Part shown: piece by piece, positions 8,035 to 17,774 of the stretch
How positions within the stretch are numbered: position 1 is the first letter of the stretch
Layout of the letters: every line of letters begins with the position of its first letter
DNA from: Desulfobacteraceae bacterium
GTDB lineage: Bacteria; Desulfobacterota; Desulfobacteria; Desulfobacterales; Desulfobacteraceae
Assembly: GCA_016743945.1 (NCBI GenBank)
Contig: JADGFI010000005.1
Location: forward strand, 264,545-328,544
Direction of reading: 5' to 3'
Length of the DNA: 64,000 nt
Program-made: the position numbers and the translations under genes
Notes under the pieces: model-generated
The model's input: only the letters and a program-made list of their open reading frames with translations
Databases searched by the model: none
What the model was told of the DNA's origin: nothing

Positions 8035-10055
8035 TGGTTCACCTGTTCCAGGGCGCCGGTAAATATGGCGTTCAGGGCCGTTTTAAGAACTGATGGTATT
8101 TGCGGGTCTTGAATGAACTCCTGGATTTTCCCCACCTCTTGTCCGGCAATCTGTGAGGCAATGGTTCGGCACCATTCCTGATAAAAATTTAAATCCCTGA
8201 TCAGGCCCCGTTCGTAGGCATCACTCAGGGCAAGAGCGGATTCTAAAAATGCGGCATATTTTTGTTCAAGCACCAGGTGCTCCACAATCCCGGCAAAATT
8301 ATTGATTCCTTTTTCACGCATACAATCGCAGGTCACACCGGTTGCAAGGCTGTACAAGGAGATTTTTCTTTCCTTGAGACGCTGGAAAATATGGCGGTTG
8401 GACGTGATTTTGTTCTGCTTTAAGACCGCCTCTTTTACTCCTTCGTAGACCGCCTTTCCAATGAGTTCCCCCATTTTTGAATGGCCGCCGGCATTTTTGA
8501 TGAGCCCCCCTTCCCCCTGCACCATCAGAACGTTATCGGTTCCCGTCCCCGTGGCCTGATTTACCAGGGGTGTATAGGCACTTCTGATGTCCATATCCAC
8601 AAGGGCGGCTGTTTTGGCCTCTGTTGCGGCAATAATAGCCCGGGTCATGGCCCGTTTGGATAATTTCATGTTGGTCAAAACAATGATATTGATGGTACCG
8701 GGTTCGTAAAAGGCTCCTGTATCCTTTGACATGCGAACCGCATTGGACAGGACACCGGCCGTGACAAGGGATGTCACCTTCATCTCTTTGAACGTTTTTT
8801 GGGTCACACTCAGGTTGTCCATATTCGCCCCGGTGATCAAAAAGGAAGCGGTGTCCTTTTTTTTACCATTGGCTTTTAAAATTTGGGTACGAATATCATC
8901 GATCCCACGCTTGTGCCCCGGTCCCCAGGTGGGGGGGGGGGAATAATGATTGCCAACCGTAAAAATATTGTCCCGCTGACCTTCAAGGGTGGACACAATG
9001 GTCTGGGGCCGTTTGAAATCCACCACCAGAGTTTTGTTAGCAAAATCATAAATATCAGAGGTGTTGATCACAGCGGACTTAACATAATCCAGATCAAGCG
9101 GGATGGGGCTGGACCGGGTGATCCCTACCGGAAAAATATCATTGGCCGGATCTGCAAATTCTTCGGTGTAAATCATGGAGGCGAGCCAGGAAACAAAATA
9201 GCCCGAATGGGTGGATGCCCTGCAGGTGAGCTCACAGGGGAAATAATAGATTTGATTATTTTTTACGGCATTTACCTCTTTCCAGCCCGGTCGGGAAAAA
9301 AATTTTTTGGCCGCTTCTCTGTCATTGCCGCAGCCGTAGATCACATCAGGATTAAAGGTCTGCCACTCTTGGCGGGACACCTCAACCACACTGCCTTTTT
9401 TCCCGAAATCCGGCGGAATTCCGCCGGCCAGGCGAATCAACTCATTTTGAAATGACGTATTCCCCGGGGTCATGATTTTGTCACGGCCCATGAGGCGGAT
9501 CACCCGTTTTCGACTGTTGGGGACGGCCCGGGCCAGTTTTTTTTGGATGTGCGCTATTTCCAGGCGGTTTTTTTTGACCACCTGCCGGGCCTGAGCCTCC
9601 CGGTTGAATATTTTTCCCAGGGACAAGATATTTTCAAGGGAGATCTCAATGCTTTGGGCTTCATAAACAAAGAGGGGGATTTTTGTGTCCTTTAAATCCT
9701 TTATGATCTGCTTGTGAAAAGAGCCCAGGATAATCAGATCCGGTTGAAGCTTTTTTATTCGTTTAACCGAGGGCATGAAAAATCCGCCTACAACCGCTTT
9801 TTTTGCTGCTCCCTCCAGGGTGGCATCGTGATAGGTCAGGCCGATAATGGCTTTTTGTGCTCCGATTTCAAACAAAATTTCACTGGCAGATGGCACCAGA
9901 CAGACCACCCGTGTGGGCGGATTTTCAAGCACAAGATCATTGCCCAGGGGATCTGTTACCTCGGGGGAGGCAAAACAGGTGATGGTGTACAGCCAGGTAA
10001 GTCCCATACACAGGGCCAGAATACGGATCCGGCCCTTATTCTTTTTTGTTCTCAC
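8031..10055 (-). CDS. Secreted BtuF-CbiZ fusion: corrinoid-binding domain plus adenosylcobinamide amidohydrolase
   Basis: 674 aa. A signal peptide (LALCMGLTWLYTITCFA) leads a BtuF-like binding domain at about 35-310 (RVVCLVPSASEILFEIGAQK; PDVIYGCGND). A CbiZ domain follows at about 335-545, with TASFLITGANMDNLS, VTAGVLSNAVR and GTGTDNVLMVQGEGG. A helical tail of about 120 residues ends the protein. CbiZ hydrolyses the amide linking the corrin ring to the aminopropanol arm, allowing salvage of incomplete or foreign corrinoids; characterised CbiZ enzymes are cytoplasmic. The signal peptide places this one in the periplasm. An 11-base poly-C tract (8931-8941) encodes Ser-Pro-Pro-Pro near residue 372. 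Domain calls are by motif recognition. Confidence 0.88.
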   Translation of the reverse strand: MRTKKNKGRIRILALCMGLTWLYTITCFASPEVTDPLGNDLVLENPPTRVVCLVPSASEILFEIGAQKAIIGLTYHDATLEGAAKKAVVGGFFMPSVKRIKKLQPDLIILGSFHKQIIKDLKDTKIPLFVYEAQSIEISLENILSLGKIFNREAQARQVVKKNRLEIAHIQKKLARAVPNSRKRVIRLMGRDKIMTPGNTSFQNELIRLAGGIPPDFGKKGSVVEVSRQEWQTFNPDVIYGCGNDREAAKKFFSRPGWKEVNAVKNNQIYYFPCELTCRASTHSGYFVSWLASMIYTEEFADPANDIFPVGITRSSPIPLDLDYVKSAVINTSDIYDFANKTLVVDFKRPQTIVSTLEGQRDNIFTVGNHYSPPPTWGPGHKRGIDDIRTQILKANGKKKDTASFLITGANMDNLSVTQKTFKEMKVTSLVTAGVLSNAVRMSKDTGAFYEPGTINIIVLTNMKLSKRAMTRAIIAATEAKTAALVDMDIRSAYTPLVNQATGTGTDNVLMVQGEGGLIKNAGGHSKMGELIGKAVYEGVKEAVLKQNKITSNRHIFQRLKERKISLYSLATGVTCDCMREKGINNFAGIVEHLVLEQKYAAFLESALALSDAYERGLIRDLNFYQEWCRTIASQIAGQEVGKIQEFIQDPQIPSVLKTALNAIFTGALEQVNQ

Positions 10056-10082
10056 ATTCAGTTTCCAATTCGCTTAAGGTGA

Positions 10083-10382
10083 TTAATCCGCCATCTCATA
10101 TTCCGGTGTTTTTTCTTCCCCATCCGGGTGGCTTGGGGTTCTATATAATTTCATATCTCGTCCAAATTCATAGTCCGGCAATCGTCCAAAACCCTGGGGA
10201 TGATTTTCTGTCCGGTATACCCGCCCATCATTTCCCAGGTCATAATCTGGCTTTTCACTATGGCCCTTGGGATGGAATACGGTTCTAAAAAATTTTCCTT
10301 CGCGAACCAGGTAGATGGGTTCTTTGTTTTTCAATGATGTTTTGCCGGTTACCTTAAAGATCTTGAGCTGATGGTGTTTCAT
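10083..10382 (-). CDS. Small repeat protein of unknown function, first gene of the corrinoid operon
   Basis: 99 aa, no signal peptide, with a good ribosome binding site (GGGAGG) before the ATG at 10382. After a short N-terminus it consists of three tandem units of about 23 residues with the pattern [FY]RT-x-HP-x-G then P-[DE]Y-[DE]-x-G/A-x-D, for example VYRTENHPQGFGRLPDYEFG and LYRTPSHPDGEEKTPEYEMA. A fourth, degenerate unit may precede them (PIYLVREG). The regular spacing and alternating aromatic residues suggest a small beta-repeat fold. I do not recognise the family. Being directly behind the riboswitch, it is presumably made when cobalamin is scarce. Confidence 0.8.
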   Translation of the reverse strand: MKHHQLKIFKVTGKTSLKNKEPIYLVREGKFFRTVFHPKGHSEKPDYDLGNDGRVYRTENHPQGFGRLPDYEFGRDMKLYRTPSHPDGEEKTPEYEMAD

Positions 10383-10487
10383 TGCAAGCCTCCCATTTGG
10401 CGTTTGTCGGTCCCCTTAAAGGAGAACCTATATTTAAAACAACCCGCTGTGGATCAGACTTGAAATGCCTGATGGAACAAAAAAAAA

Positions 10488-10515
10488 TCCGGACCGATTT
10501 AAAAAATCGATCCGG
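10488..10515 (-). terminator. Intrinsic terminator between riboswitch and operon
   Basis: Reading the minus strand, TCCGGATCGATTT pairs with AAATCGGTCCGGA around a short A/T-rich loop. One mismatch interrupts the stem, and a run of at least eight T follows. It lies about 70 bases downstream of the aptamer and 106 bases before the first start codon, the place expected for a transcriptional expression platform. Confidence 0.8.
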
Positions 10516-10546
10516 AGTATCCCTTTGCTTCATCCAAGATCCAAAA

Positions 10547-10572
10547 ACACCCCTTCGTCCTCGAAGGGTGTG
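10547..10572 (-). terminator. Riboswitch-proximal hairpin with five-T tail
   Basis: On the minus strand CACCCTTCG and CGAAGGGGTG form a stem with an AGGA loop, followed by TTTTTGG. It starts about ten bases after the B12 box. It could be the regulatory hairpin whose loop contacts the aptamer (L5-L13 kissing in known cobalamin riboswitches) or a first weak terminator in tandem with the one at 10488-10515. Confidence 0.6.
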
Positions 10573-10574
10573 CA

Positions 10575-10750
10575 ACATTTCAGGTAGGTCTTCTGACTCT
10601 TGGATCTTTCTAACAGCTTTTGCCTTCCCATCAAGTTCATTATTGACAGTGGCGTGAGTAAAAGCGTTCGTCCCCAATTACAGCGGCGGGCCCGTCCCTG
10701 TTTCTCACAGGTGTTCCCTATTAAGCATTTTCATGCACCTGAACTGGTAT
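10575..10750 (-). promoter_or_regulatory. Cobalamin riboswitch aptamer
   Basis: The minus strand carries the conserved cobalamin aptamer elements in order: AATAGGGAACACCTGTGAGA, then CAGGGACGGGCCCGCCGCTG followed by TAA, a variable arm with GATGGGAAGGC, and the B12 box AGTCAGAAGACCTACC at 10583-10598. Binding of adenosylcobalamin or a relative normally shuts the downstream genes off. The first gene starts at 10382, and two terminator-like hairpins lie between. This assigns the whole downstream operon to corrinoid uptake. Confidence 0.95.
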
Positions 10751-10751
10751 A

Positions 10752-10780
10752 CTCTTATTTTGAATAAAAATTAAAGTCAA
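10752..10780 (-). promoter_or_regulatory. Candidate promoter of the corrinoid operon
   Basis: On the minus strand TTGACT (10780-10775) is followed after 17 bases by TAAGAG (10757-10752). The -35 box is good and the -10 box weak. Transcription would start just before the riboswitch aptamer, as required. Confidence 0.45.
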
Positions 10781-10877
10781 GATTAAAAGAAAATGGTGGT
10801 AACAGTCTTCGCCTTTTGGAGGGGGCCAGTGCCACTCATTACAACGGTTTTAAGAGGACACTTTTTGTCCCACATTT

Positions 10878-11885
10878 TCAGGGAAGCAACTCTTGTTTGA
10901 GCATGCAGCAGGCAATTTTATGGCGGGGCCGCCCGTCAGCTCGGTAGGCAAGGTTAGCAGGCTGGATCATTTTATTCATGACACAGCCTTCGGGGATGGT
11001 AAGTTTGAACAGATCCGTTTCATTGATCGGGGGCATTGCCACAAGATGATTGTCGTGGATTTCATGGGAATGCAGGGGAAAATCTTCACAGATGGGGCAT
11101 TGATACACCCTTCCGTTGGGAAATACAAAATAATTTTTAGCCACATTTCCGGCGCATTGAAACGCTTCATCATTGGATAAAAATACTTTGGGATAGGTGA
11201 CGATGATGCCCTGGGCGGCAATCTTTTCTGCCACTTGGGGGATTATTTCAAGCCAAGAGTCCTTTGATACCTGGAGCGCCCGGGGTGTTTGGGAAGAAGA
11301 TGTTGAGGATTCCCCCCGCATGCCGATGACCTGGATAAAAAACCGGTCAACATCAAGTTTTTGGACAAGGGCGGGCATCTGGGTAAGTTCGTGGATATTT
11401 TTATCCGACACCGTGTAGATCATGGAACAGGCAAACCCTCGTTCCCGGGCTTTTTTAATGCCGGAAAGAACAGCATCATAGCACCCCTTTCCCCGGATGG
11501 CATCATTGGTGTTTCGTGTGGCACCATCCAGGGAAAAACTTAAAAAATCAAGAAGGTCCGGGGTGATTTTTTCCAGAATATCATGGAAGAGATACCCGTT
11601 GGTATCAATGGTGATGGATTTAAACTGGAGGCGCCGGGCCTCTTTGACGGCCAGGTGAAGATCCGGGTGAAGGGTGGGCTCTCCCCCCAACAGGACCAGG
11701 TTTGTCTGATTGGCTTTGGGGGAAAATATCCCCAGCCAGTCTCGGATGGTGTCAATGGGAAGTGTCTGGTCCCCATGCTGTTCTCGATTAATATAGCAAT
11801 GGGAACAAGACAGATTACAACGGGTCAGGATGTGGAAAAAAAGATTGGACGAATCCTTTGAAAACGCAACGGTCTGGTTTCGCAT
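10878..11885 (-). CDS. Radical SAM protein with C-terminal SPASM-like cysteines
   Basis: 335 aa from the ATG at 11885, two bases after the purF stop; the longer open frame only overlaps purF. The radical SAM cluster motif is CNLSCSHC near residue 20, with the glycine-rich LLGGEPTLHPD next, so it binds a 4Fe-4S cluster and SAM. The C-terminal third has more cysteines (FQCAGN, YQCPICED, EGCVMNK, IACCML), as in SPASM or twitch proteins that bind auxiliary clusters and often modify peptides. No precursor peptide gene is evident nearby. Substrate is unknown. Linkage to purF and carAB suggests co-transcription, not a shared pathway. Confidence 0.85.
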   Translation of the reverse strand: MRNQTVAFSKDSSNLFFHILTRCNLSCSHCYINREQHGDQTLPIDTIRDWLGIFSPKANQTNLVLLGGEPTLHPDLHLAVKEARRLQFKSITIDTNGYLFHDILEKITPDLLDFLSFSLDGATRNTNDAIRGKGCYDAVLSGIKKARERGFACSMIYTVSDKNIHELTQMPALVQKLDVDRFFIQVIGMRGESSTSSSQTPRALQVSKDSWLEIIPQVAEKIAAQGIIVTYPKVFLSNDEAFQCAGNVAKNYFVFPNGRVYQCPICEDFPLHSHEIHDNHLVAMPPINETDLFKLTIPEGCVMNKMIQPANLAYRADGRPRHKIACCMLKQELLP

Positions 11886-11886
11886 A

Positions 11887-13320
11887 TTACCCCATGCATT
11901 GTTTGGTAAAGTTGGAATCAAAGGGAACGGGATAGTCTCCGTCAAAACAGGCTTTGCAAAAGTTAAGTTCCGGATTTTCAACCCCGGAGGCTTCCAGCAT
12001 CCCTTCCACGGAAAGATAATGCAATGAATCCAGTCCCAGGTACTTGGTAAGTTCAGCCAGGGGCATTTGGGCGGCAATCAGCTCGCCCTTGGAGGAAAAA
12101 TCGATACCATAGTAACACGGATTCTTATGGGGAGGGCAGCAGACCCGCATGTGAATCTTTTTGGCTCCCAGTTCCCGCAGGGCTTTGACCCGGGTTTTGG
12201 CCGTGGTGCCCCGGATAATGGAATCCTCAATAATGATAATTTCCTTGCCTTGGATCACTTCTCGGACCGGGTTGAGTTTTACCCTTACGGCAAAGTCCCG
12301 CATGGACTGGGTGGGCTGGATAAAGCTTCTGCCCACATAATGGTTGCGGATCATGCCCATTTCAAAGGGAATGCCCGATTCCTTGGCATAGCCGATGGCG
12401 GCATAATTGCCCGAATCCGGAAAGGGCATGACAAGATCCGCCTCCACCGGGGCTTCCTGGGCCAGACGTTTGCCCATCGCCTTTCGCATCTGGTAGACAT
12501 TTTTGCCGTCAATGGTCGAATCGGGTCTGGCAAAATAGATATATTCAAAGATGCACAGGGATTTATGGGCGGCGGCCTTGGGGTGTTGGATGCTTCTGAT
12601 GCCGTCTTCGTTGATGATGACAATTTCCCCCGGCTCAAGTTCCCGGATAAATTCCGCCTGGACCAGGTCAAAGGCACAGGTTTCAGACGCCAGAACATAG
12701 TGGCCGTTGAGCTTGCCCAGGGCCAGGGGCCTGAATCCGTTGGGGTCTTTTATACCGATGATCTCTCCCTTGCAGGTGAGAAGGACCATGGAATAGGCCC
12801 CTTCTATCTTGGACACGGTATTTAAGACCGCTGTTTCAATATCGCCTTTGATAAGATTTTTGATAAACAGGTGCAAGAAGACTTCCGAATCCATGGTGGT
12901 CTGAAAGATCGAGCCGTTTTCTTCCAGCTCCTCTTTCAGAATATGGGCATTGACCAGATTGCCGTTGTGGGCAACGGCATAAGACCTATGGCGATGGTTG
13001 GCCACAAAGGGCTGGGCATTGGTGATCACCGAGTCCCCGGTGGTCGAATAGCGGACATGTCCGATGGCTGATCCGCCTTCGATCCGTGCCAGATCTTCCA
13101 TGTTAAAGATATCGTGGACAAGGCCCATGCCTTTGTGGGAAAAAATCTTGTCGTTTATCCCTCTGTTTACGGAAATGCCGGCACTTTCCTGACCCCTGTG
13201 CTGGAGAGCATACAGCCCGAAATAAGTTATCTGGGCGGCTTCCGGGTGTTTATAAAGGCCAAAGATTCCGCATTCGTCTCGGGGTCGCTCACTTGGGTCA
13301 AATATCTTTTGGTTACACAT
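11887..13320 (-). CDS. purF: Amidophosphoribosyltransferase
   Basis: First committed step of purine synthesis: PRPP plus glutamine gives phosphoribosylamine. 477 aa. A short propeptide precedes the catalytic Cys ([11 protein letters not shown], Cys17), which must become the N-terminal residue after processing. The glutaminase domain ([12 protein letters not shown]) is followed by a phosphoribosyltransferase domain with the PRPP loop [16 protein letters not shown]. Cysteines in [18 protein letters not shown] and FCKACFDG match the 4Fe-4S ligands of Bacillus-type PurF. The ATG at 13320 overlaps the carB end by eight bases. Confidence 0.97.
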   Translation of the reverse strand: MCNQKIFDPSERPRDECGIFGLYKHPEAAQITYFGLYALQHRGQESAGISVNRGINDKIFSHKGMGLVHDIFNMEDLARIEGGSAIGHVRYSTTGDSVITNAQPFVANHRHRSYAVAHNGNLVNAHILKEELEENGSIFQTTMDSEVFLHLFIKNLIKGDIETAVLNTVSKIEGAYSMVLLTCKGEIIGIKDPNGFRPLALGKLNGHYVLASETCAFDLVQAEFIRELEPGEIVIINEDGIRSIQHPKAAAHKSLCIFEYIYFARPDSTIDGKNVYQMRKAMGKRLAQEAPVEADLVMPFPDSGNYAAIGYAKESGIPFEMGMIRNHYVGRSFIQPTQSMRDFAVRVKLNPVREVIQGKEIIIIEDSIIRGTTAKTRVKALRELGAKKIHMRVCCPPHKNPCYYGIDFSSKGELIAAQMPLAELTKYLGLDSLHYLSVEGMLEASGVENPELNFCKACFDGDYPVPFDSNFTKQCMG

Positions 13321-16300
13321 GGTGGTTTTCCTGGTGATAGTACTGGATCGGGTTGATGGATAGAGGTGCTTTTTTCATGGCCTTTATGGCCGAACAGATG
13401 GCCTTGGTGCCGTCGGTGGTGGTGGCATAGGGTATTTTGTATTTAATGGCAGCACGTCTGATTTCATACCCATCTCTCTGGGTCTGGCTGGAGGCACCGG
13501 TGTTGAGAATCAGCTGGATTTCATTGTTTTTTACGGCATCCACCACATGGGGGCGGCCGGAAGAGACTTTTTTCACCATTTGGGCGGGGACATTGTTTTC
13601 CTTTAGAAAGCGCGCCGTCCCCCGGGTTGCCATGATGGTGAATCCCATCTCATGGAACTCTCGGGCAACGGACAGGGCGGAAAGCTTATCCTTATCCTGG
13701 ACCGATATAAAGACCGTACCTGACCTTGGCAGTCTTTGGCCTGCGGCAAACTGGGCCTTGGCAACGGCCGCTCCCAGGTCCTTGTCAATGCCCATGACCT
13801 CGCCTGTTGATTTCATTTCAGGACCCAGTACCGGATCCACATTTTCAAACCGGTCAAAGGGCATGACCGCTTCTTTCACGCAATAATAGGGGGGGATGAT
13901 TTCCTTGGTCAAACCCAGTTCTCCAAGGGTTTTGCCCAGCATTACCTTGGTGGCAAGTTTTGCCAGAGGCACACCAATGGCTTTGGAGACAAAGGGAATG
14001 GTCCGGGAGGCTCTGGGATTTACCTCAATGATATATACCTTGTCATTCATGATACCGAATTGAATGTTCATCAATCCTTTAACCTGGAGTTCCTTTGCCA
14101 TGGCCCGGGCTGCAGCGGCCATTTCATCAATATGGGTCTGGGCGATGGAATAGGGAGGCAGAACACAGGCAGAGTCCCCGGAATGGATCCCGGCCTCTTC
14201 AATATGTTCCATCATGCCGCCGATAATGGTGGTTTCTCCGTCTGAAATGGCATCCACATCCAGTTCAAAGGCATCTTCTAAAAACTTGTCGATGAGAACC
14301 GGTTTGTCCGGAGATGCCAGGACCGCCAGGTCAAAATATTCTTTCAAATCCCGTTCATCATAGACAATCTTCATGGCCCGGCCGCCTAGAACAAAGGAGG
14401 GTCTGACCATAACAGGATATCCTATGTCCCGGGCAACTCTCTGGGCTTCGTCATAGGAATGGGCAATCCCGTTTTCCGGCTGGCGCAGTCCCAATTTGTC
14501 CATCATGGCCTGGAAGAGATCCCGGTCTTCTGCACGGTCAATGTTCTCGGGACTTGTACCGATGATGGGCACCCCTGCCTTTTGCAGATCCGTGGCCAGG
14601 TTCAGAGGCGTCTGGCCGCCAAATTGGACAATGACCCCAAAGGGCTTTTCCTTTTCAACAATGTGGAGCACGTCTTCCAGAGTTACGGGTTCAAAATAAA
14701 GTTTGTCCGAGGTGTCATAGTCCGTGGAAACGGTTTCCGGATTGGAATTGACCATGATGGATTCAACCCCCTCTTCCCTGAGGGCAAAGGAAGCATGGAC
14801 ACAGCAATAGTCAAATTCAATGCCCTGGCCGATACGATTGGGCCCGCCGCCCAGGATAATGACTTTTTTCACATCCGACACCCGGGCCTCACATTCACTT
14901 TCATAGGTGGAATAATAATAGGGGGTCACGGCCCGAAACTCAGCGGCACAGGTATCCACCAGTTTAAACACGGGTACAATCCCCAAATCCTTACGGCGCT
15001 GCTCTATCTGTTTGTCCGTGAGTCCTCCGGACAAAAAGGCCAGCTGCTTGTCGGAAAACCCGTATTTTTTGGCCTTTTCAAACAAATCGCGGGGAAGATC
15101 CTTGCCCGCAAGGGTAATCTGTTTTTCCAGATCCACGATCTGCTTCATCTGGTGAAGGAACCAGGGATCAATAAAGGTCAGTTCATGGAGCATGGTGATG
15201 GGCATGCCGTGTTCCAGGGCATATTTAATATAAAAAAGCCGCTGGGAGTTGGGGGTGGACAGCTTGTACTCCAGTTCGTTGCCTGCTACACTGCCGGGCG
15301 CCGGGTCCTTGCCGTCCGCTCCAAATCCTGATCTGCCGATTTCAAGAGACCGCAGCCCTTTTTGGAAGGCTTCCTTAAAGGTTCTGCCGATGGACATGGT
15401 TTCCCCCACCGATTTCATGGCCGTACTCAAGACATCGTCGGCTTCGGGAAATTTTTCAAAGGTCCACCTCGGGATTTTGACCACAACATAATCAATGGAG
15501 GGTTCAAAACAGGCAAGGGTTTCGCCGGTGATATCGTTGGGGATCTCGTCCAGTGTATATCCGACGGCAAGTTTTGCCGCAATTTTGGCAATGGGAAACC
15601 CGGTTGCTTTGGAGGCCAGGGCTGAGCTTCTGGAAACCCGGGGATTCATTTCTACGATAATGATATCTCCGTTTTCCGGATTTATGGCAAACTGGACATT
15701 GGAGCCCCCTGTATCCACTCCGATTTCCCGGATAATGGCAATGGAGGCATCCCTTAGTCGCTGGTATTCCTTGTCCGAAAGGGTCTGGGCCGGGGCCACG
15801 GTGATGGAATCCCCTGTGTGAACGCCCATGGCGTCAATGTTTTCTATGGAGCAGATGATGACCACATTGTCGGCATGGTCCCGCATGACTTCCAGTTCAT
15901 ATTCTTTCCATCCCAAAACCGATTCTTCCAGCATGACCTGGGTATTAAGGCTGGCGTCCAATCCTGCCTTGCAAAAGGCCGCCAGCTCTTCAGCGTTATA
16001 GGCCACCCCGCCGCCGGTCCCGCCCAGGGTGAAACTGGGCCGAACAATGATGGGAAATCCAATCCGTTTTGCAACATCTTCCACCTCGTGCATGTTGGTG
16101 GCAAATCCGCTTTTGGGAATCCGCAACCCGATCTTGTTCATGGCATTCCGAAAAAGTTCCCGGTCTTCGGCCTTGTTGATGGCGTCAATGGAGGCACCGA
16201 TCATCTCAACATTGCAGCGTTCAAAAATGCCCGTTTTTTCAGCTTCTATGGCAGTGTTCAGAGCAGTCTGACCGCCCAGGGTAGGCAGAATGGCGTCGGG

Positions 16301-16546
16301 TCTTTCCCGTTCAATAACCTTGCACAGGGTCTCCACGTTTACCGGTTCAATATAAACCTTGTCTGCGGTTTCAGGATCCGTCATGATGGTGGCGGGGTTT
16401 GAATTGATGAGCACCACTTCAAACCCTTCTTCTTTCAGCGCTTTACAGGCCTGGGTTCCGGAATAGTCAAATTCACAGGCCTGGCTGATAATAATGGGTC
16501 CGGCACCAATGATCAGGATTTTTTTTATGTCGTTACGCTTTGGCAT
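13313..16546 (-). CDS. carB: Carbamoyl-phosphate synthase, large subunit
   Basis: 1077 aa, full length. Makes carbamoyl phosphate for arginine and pyrimidine synthesis using ammonia delivered by CarA. It has the two homologous ATP-grasp halves ([12 protein letters not shown] [29 protein letters not shown] and [20 protein letters not shown] in the first; [24 protein letters not shown] and [16 protein letters not shown] in the second). A C-terminal MGS-like allosteric domain ends the protein ([17 protein letters not shown]). The start overlaps the carA stop by 14 bases, implying translational coupling. Confidence 0.98.
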   Translation of the reverse strand: MPKRNDIKKILIIGAGPIIISQACEFDYSGTQACKALKEEGFEVVLINSNPATIMTDPETADKVYIEPVNVETLCKVIERERPDAILPTLGGQTALNTAIEAEKTGIFERCNVEMIGASIDAINKAEDRELFRNAMNKIGLRIPKSGFATNMHEVEDVAKRIGFPIIVRPSFTLGGTGGGVAYNAEELAAFCKAGLDASLNTQVMLEESVLGWKEYELEVMRDHADNVVIICSIENIDAMGVHTGDSITVAPAQTLSDKEYQRLRDASIAIIREIGVDTGGSNVQFAINPENGDIIIVEMNPRVSRSSALASKATGFPIAKIAAKLAVGYTLDEIPNDITGETLACFEPSIDYVVVKIPRWTFEKFPEADDVLSTAMKSVGETMSIGRTFKEAFQKGLRSLEIGRSGFGADGKDPAPGSVAGNELEYKLSTPNSQRLFYIKYALEHGMPITMLHELTFIDPWFLHQMKQIVDLEKQITLAGKDLPRDLFEKAKKYGFSDKQLAFLSGGLTDKQIEQRRKDLGIVPVFKLVDTCAAEFRAVTPYYYSTYESECEARVSDVKKVIILGGGPNRIGQGIEFDYCCVHASFALREEGVESIMVNSNPETVSTDYDTSDKLYFEPVTLEDVLHIVEKEKPFGVIVQFGGQTPLNLATDLQKAGVPIIGTSPENIDRAEDRDLFQAMMDKLGLRQPENGIAHSYDEAQRVARDIGYPVMVRPSFVLGGRAMKIVYDERDLKEYFDLAVLASPDKPVLIDKFLEDAFELDVDAISDGETTIIGGMMEHIEEAGIHSGDSACVLPPYSIAQTHIDEMAAAARAMAKELQVKGLMNIQFGIMNDKVYIIEVNPRASRTIPFVSKAIGVPLAKLATKVMLGKTLGELGLTKEIIPPYYCVKEAVMPFDRFENVDPVLGPEMKSTGEVMGIDKDLGAAVAKAQFAAGQRLPRSGTVFISVQDKDKLSALSVAREFHEMGFTIMATRGTARFLKENNVPAQMVKKVSSGRPHVVDAVKNNEIQLILNTGASSQTQRDGYEIRRAAIKYKIPYATTTDGTKAICSAIKAMKKAPLSINPIQYYHQENHHV

Positions 16547-17675
16547 GTTTCATCATCTCTGCAAATTGGTTAAAAAGATAGGCTGCATCGTGGGGTCCGG
16601 GGGATGCTTCCGGGTGATACTGAACGGCAAAGGCCTGGACCCTGTCATTTTTAAGCCCCTCAAGGGAATCTTCGTTCAGATTGATATGGGTGAGTATGGC
16701 ATTTTCTTTATCCAGAGAGTTGAGATCCACGGCAAACCCATGGTTCTGGGAGGTAATCTCCACACGGCCCGTGGCAAGATTTTTCACGGGCTGGTTGCCG
16801 CCCCTGTGGCCAAATTTTATTTTCAGTGTTTTACCGCCCATGGCAAGGCCCAAAAGTTGCATCCCAAGGCAGATGCCGAAAATTGGCGCAACGCCCAGCA
16901 GTTGTCGTATGGTCTCAACCGCATAGATTATAGGTTCCGGGTCTCCCGGGCCGTTGGACAGAAAAATTCCGTCTGGATTCAGGCCTTTGATGGTTTGGGC
17001 AGAAGTTGTTGCCGGCACCACTAACACCTCACACCCCTCCTTTTCAAGGCAGCGGATAATATTGTATTTAATTCCGAAATCAAGGGCTACAACCGATTGT
17101 TTTTTGCCTTTATAGTGCCAAATCAGGGGGTCCTCAAGCTTTTTAATATCCACATATTCCGGTCGGTTATGTTTCCAGAAATAGGGTTTTTTGGTGGTAA
17201 CATTTCCCACAAGGTCGCTACCCTCCATGGAGGGAATCTGTTTTGCACGTTCCACCAGGGAATCGGGGTCAAGGTCAGAGGTTGAGATAATGGCTCGCAT
17301 GGCACCTGATTTTCGAATGTGGCGGGTCAGGGCTCGGGTATCCAAATCCTCAATTCCCAGGACATGTCCCTTGATCAGATAATCGGCCAGGGTGCCTTTG
17401 GATTGGAAATTGCTGGGAAAATCCTGGTATTCTTTAACAATAAATGCTGCGACTTGTATCCGGTCCGATTCAATATCATCCGGGTTGACACCATAATTTC
17501 CGATTAAAGGGCAGGTCATGGTCACCATCTGTCCTGCGTAGGACGGGTCTGTCAGAATTTCCTGGTACCCGGTCATGCTGGTGTTGAAGACCATTTCCCC
17601 GGTAGCTTCTCCCTGTCCTGTAAAACTTCTACAGGAAAAGGTCCTGCCATCTTCAAGGGCTAATAATGCTTTCAT
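16533..17675 (-). CDS. carA: Carbamoyl-phosphate synthase, small (glutaminase) subunit
   Basis: About 380 aa. It hydrolyses glutamine and channels ammonia to CarB. The N-terminal CPSase domain ([20 protein letters not shown] segment [19 protein letters not shown]) precedes a class I glutamine amidotransferase domain with the nucleophile elbow [10 protein letters not shown] and the His-Glu pair in [10 protein letters not shown]. The ATG at 17675 has AGGTG eight bases upstream; a GTG four codons earlier is the alternative. It is the first gene of a carA-carB-purF-radical SAM operon. Its leader holds inverted repeats described separately. Confidence 0.97.
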   Translation of the reverse strand: MKALLALEDGRTFSCRSFTGQGEATGEMVFNTSMTGYQEILTDPSYAGQMVTMTCPLIGNYGVNPDDIESDRIQVAAFIVKEYQDFPSNFQSKGTLADYLIKGHVLGIEDLDTRALTRHIRKSGAMRAIISTSDLDPDSLVERAKQIPSMEGSDLVGNVTTKKPYFWKHNRPEYVDIKKLEDPLIWHYKGKKQSVVALDFGIKYNIIRCLEKEGCEVLVVPATTSAQTIKGLNPDGIFLSNGPGDPEPIIYAVETIRQLLGVAPIFGICLGMQLLGLAMGGKTLKIKFGHRGGNQPVKNLATGRVEITSQNHGFAVDLNSLDKENAILTHINLNEDSLEGLKNDRVQAFAVQYHPEASPGPHDAAYLFNQFAEMMKHAKA

Positions 17676-17713
17676 ATCGATTTGCACCTGTTCAAACTTA
17701 TGGTTGATAAAAT

Positions 17714-17734
17714 TAATCCGGGGACTTCCCGGAT
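17714..17734 (-). promoter_or_regulatory. Perfect hairpin in the carA leader
   Basis: AATCCGGG and CCCGGATT pair perfectly around a five-base loop, 39 bases upstream of carA. On the minus strand AATTTTATC follows. An overlapping inverted repeat, GGATTTTAAATCC, shares the upstream arm, so two mutually exclusive foldings exist, as in attenuators. There is no strong U tract. Confidence 0.5.
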
Positions 17735-17751
17735 TTAAAATCCCCCTGCAA

Positions 17752-17767
17752 TCGTTTTATAAAACGA
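17752..17767. promoter_or_regulatory. 16-base perfect palindrome, candidate operator for carA
   Basis: TCGTTTTATAAAACGA is a perfect palindrome. It begins eight bases downstream of the proposed -10 box, so it would cover the transcription start. It does not match the classical PurR or ArgR boxes I know. Confidence 0.45.
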
Positions 17768-17774
17768 ACCTGTT

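Noticed and set aside
13313..16546. Long antisense open frames opposite carB, such as 14459-15331
   Set aside because: They are shadows of a highly conserved full-length gene and show no independent protein features.
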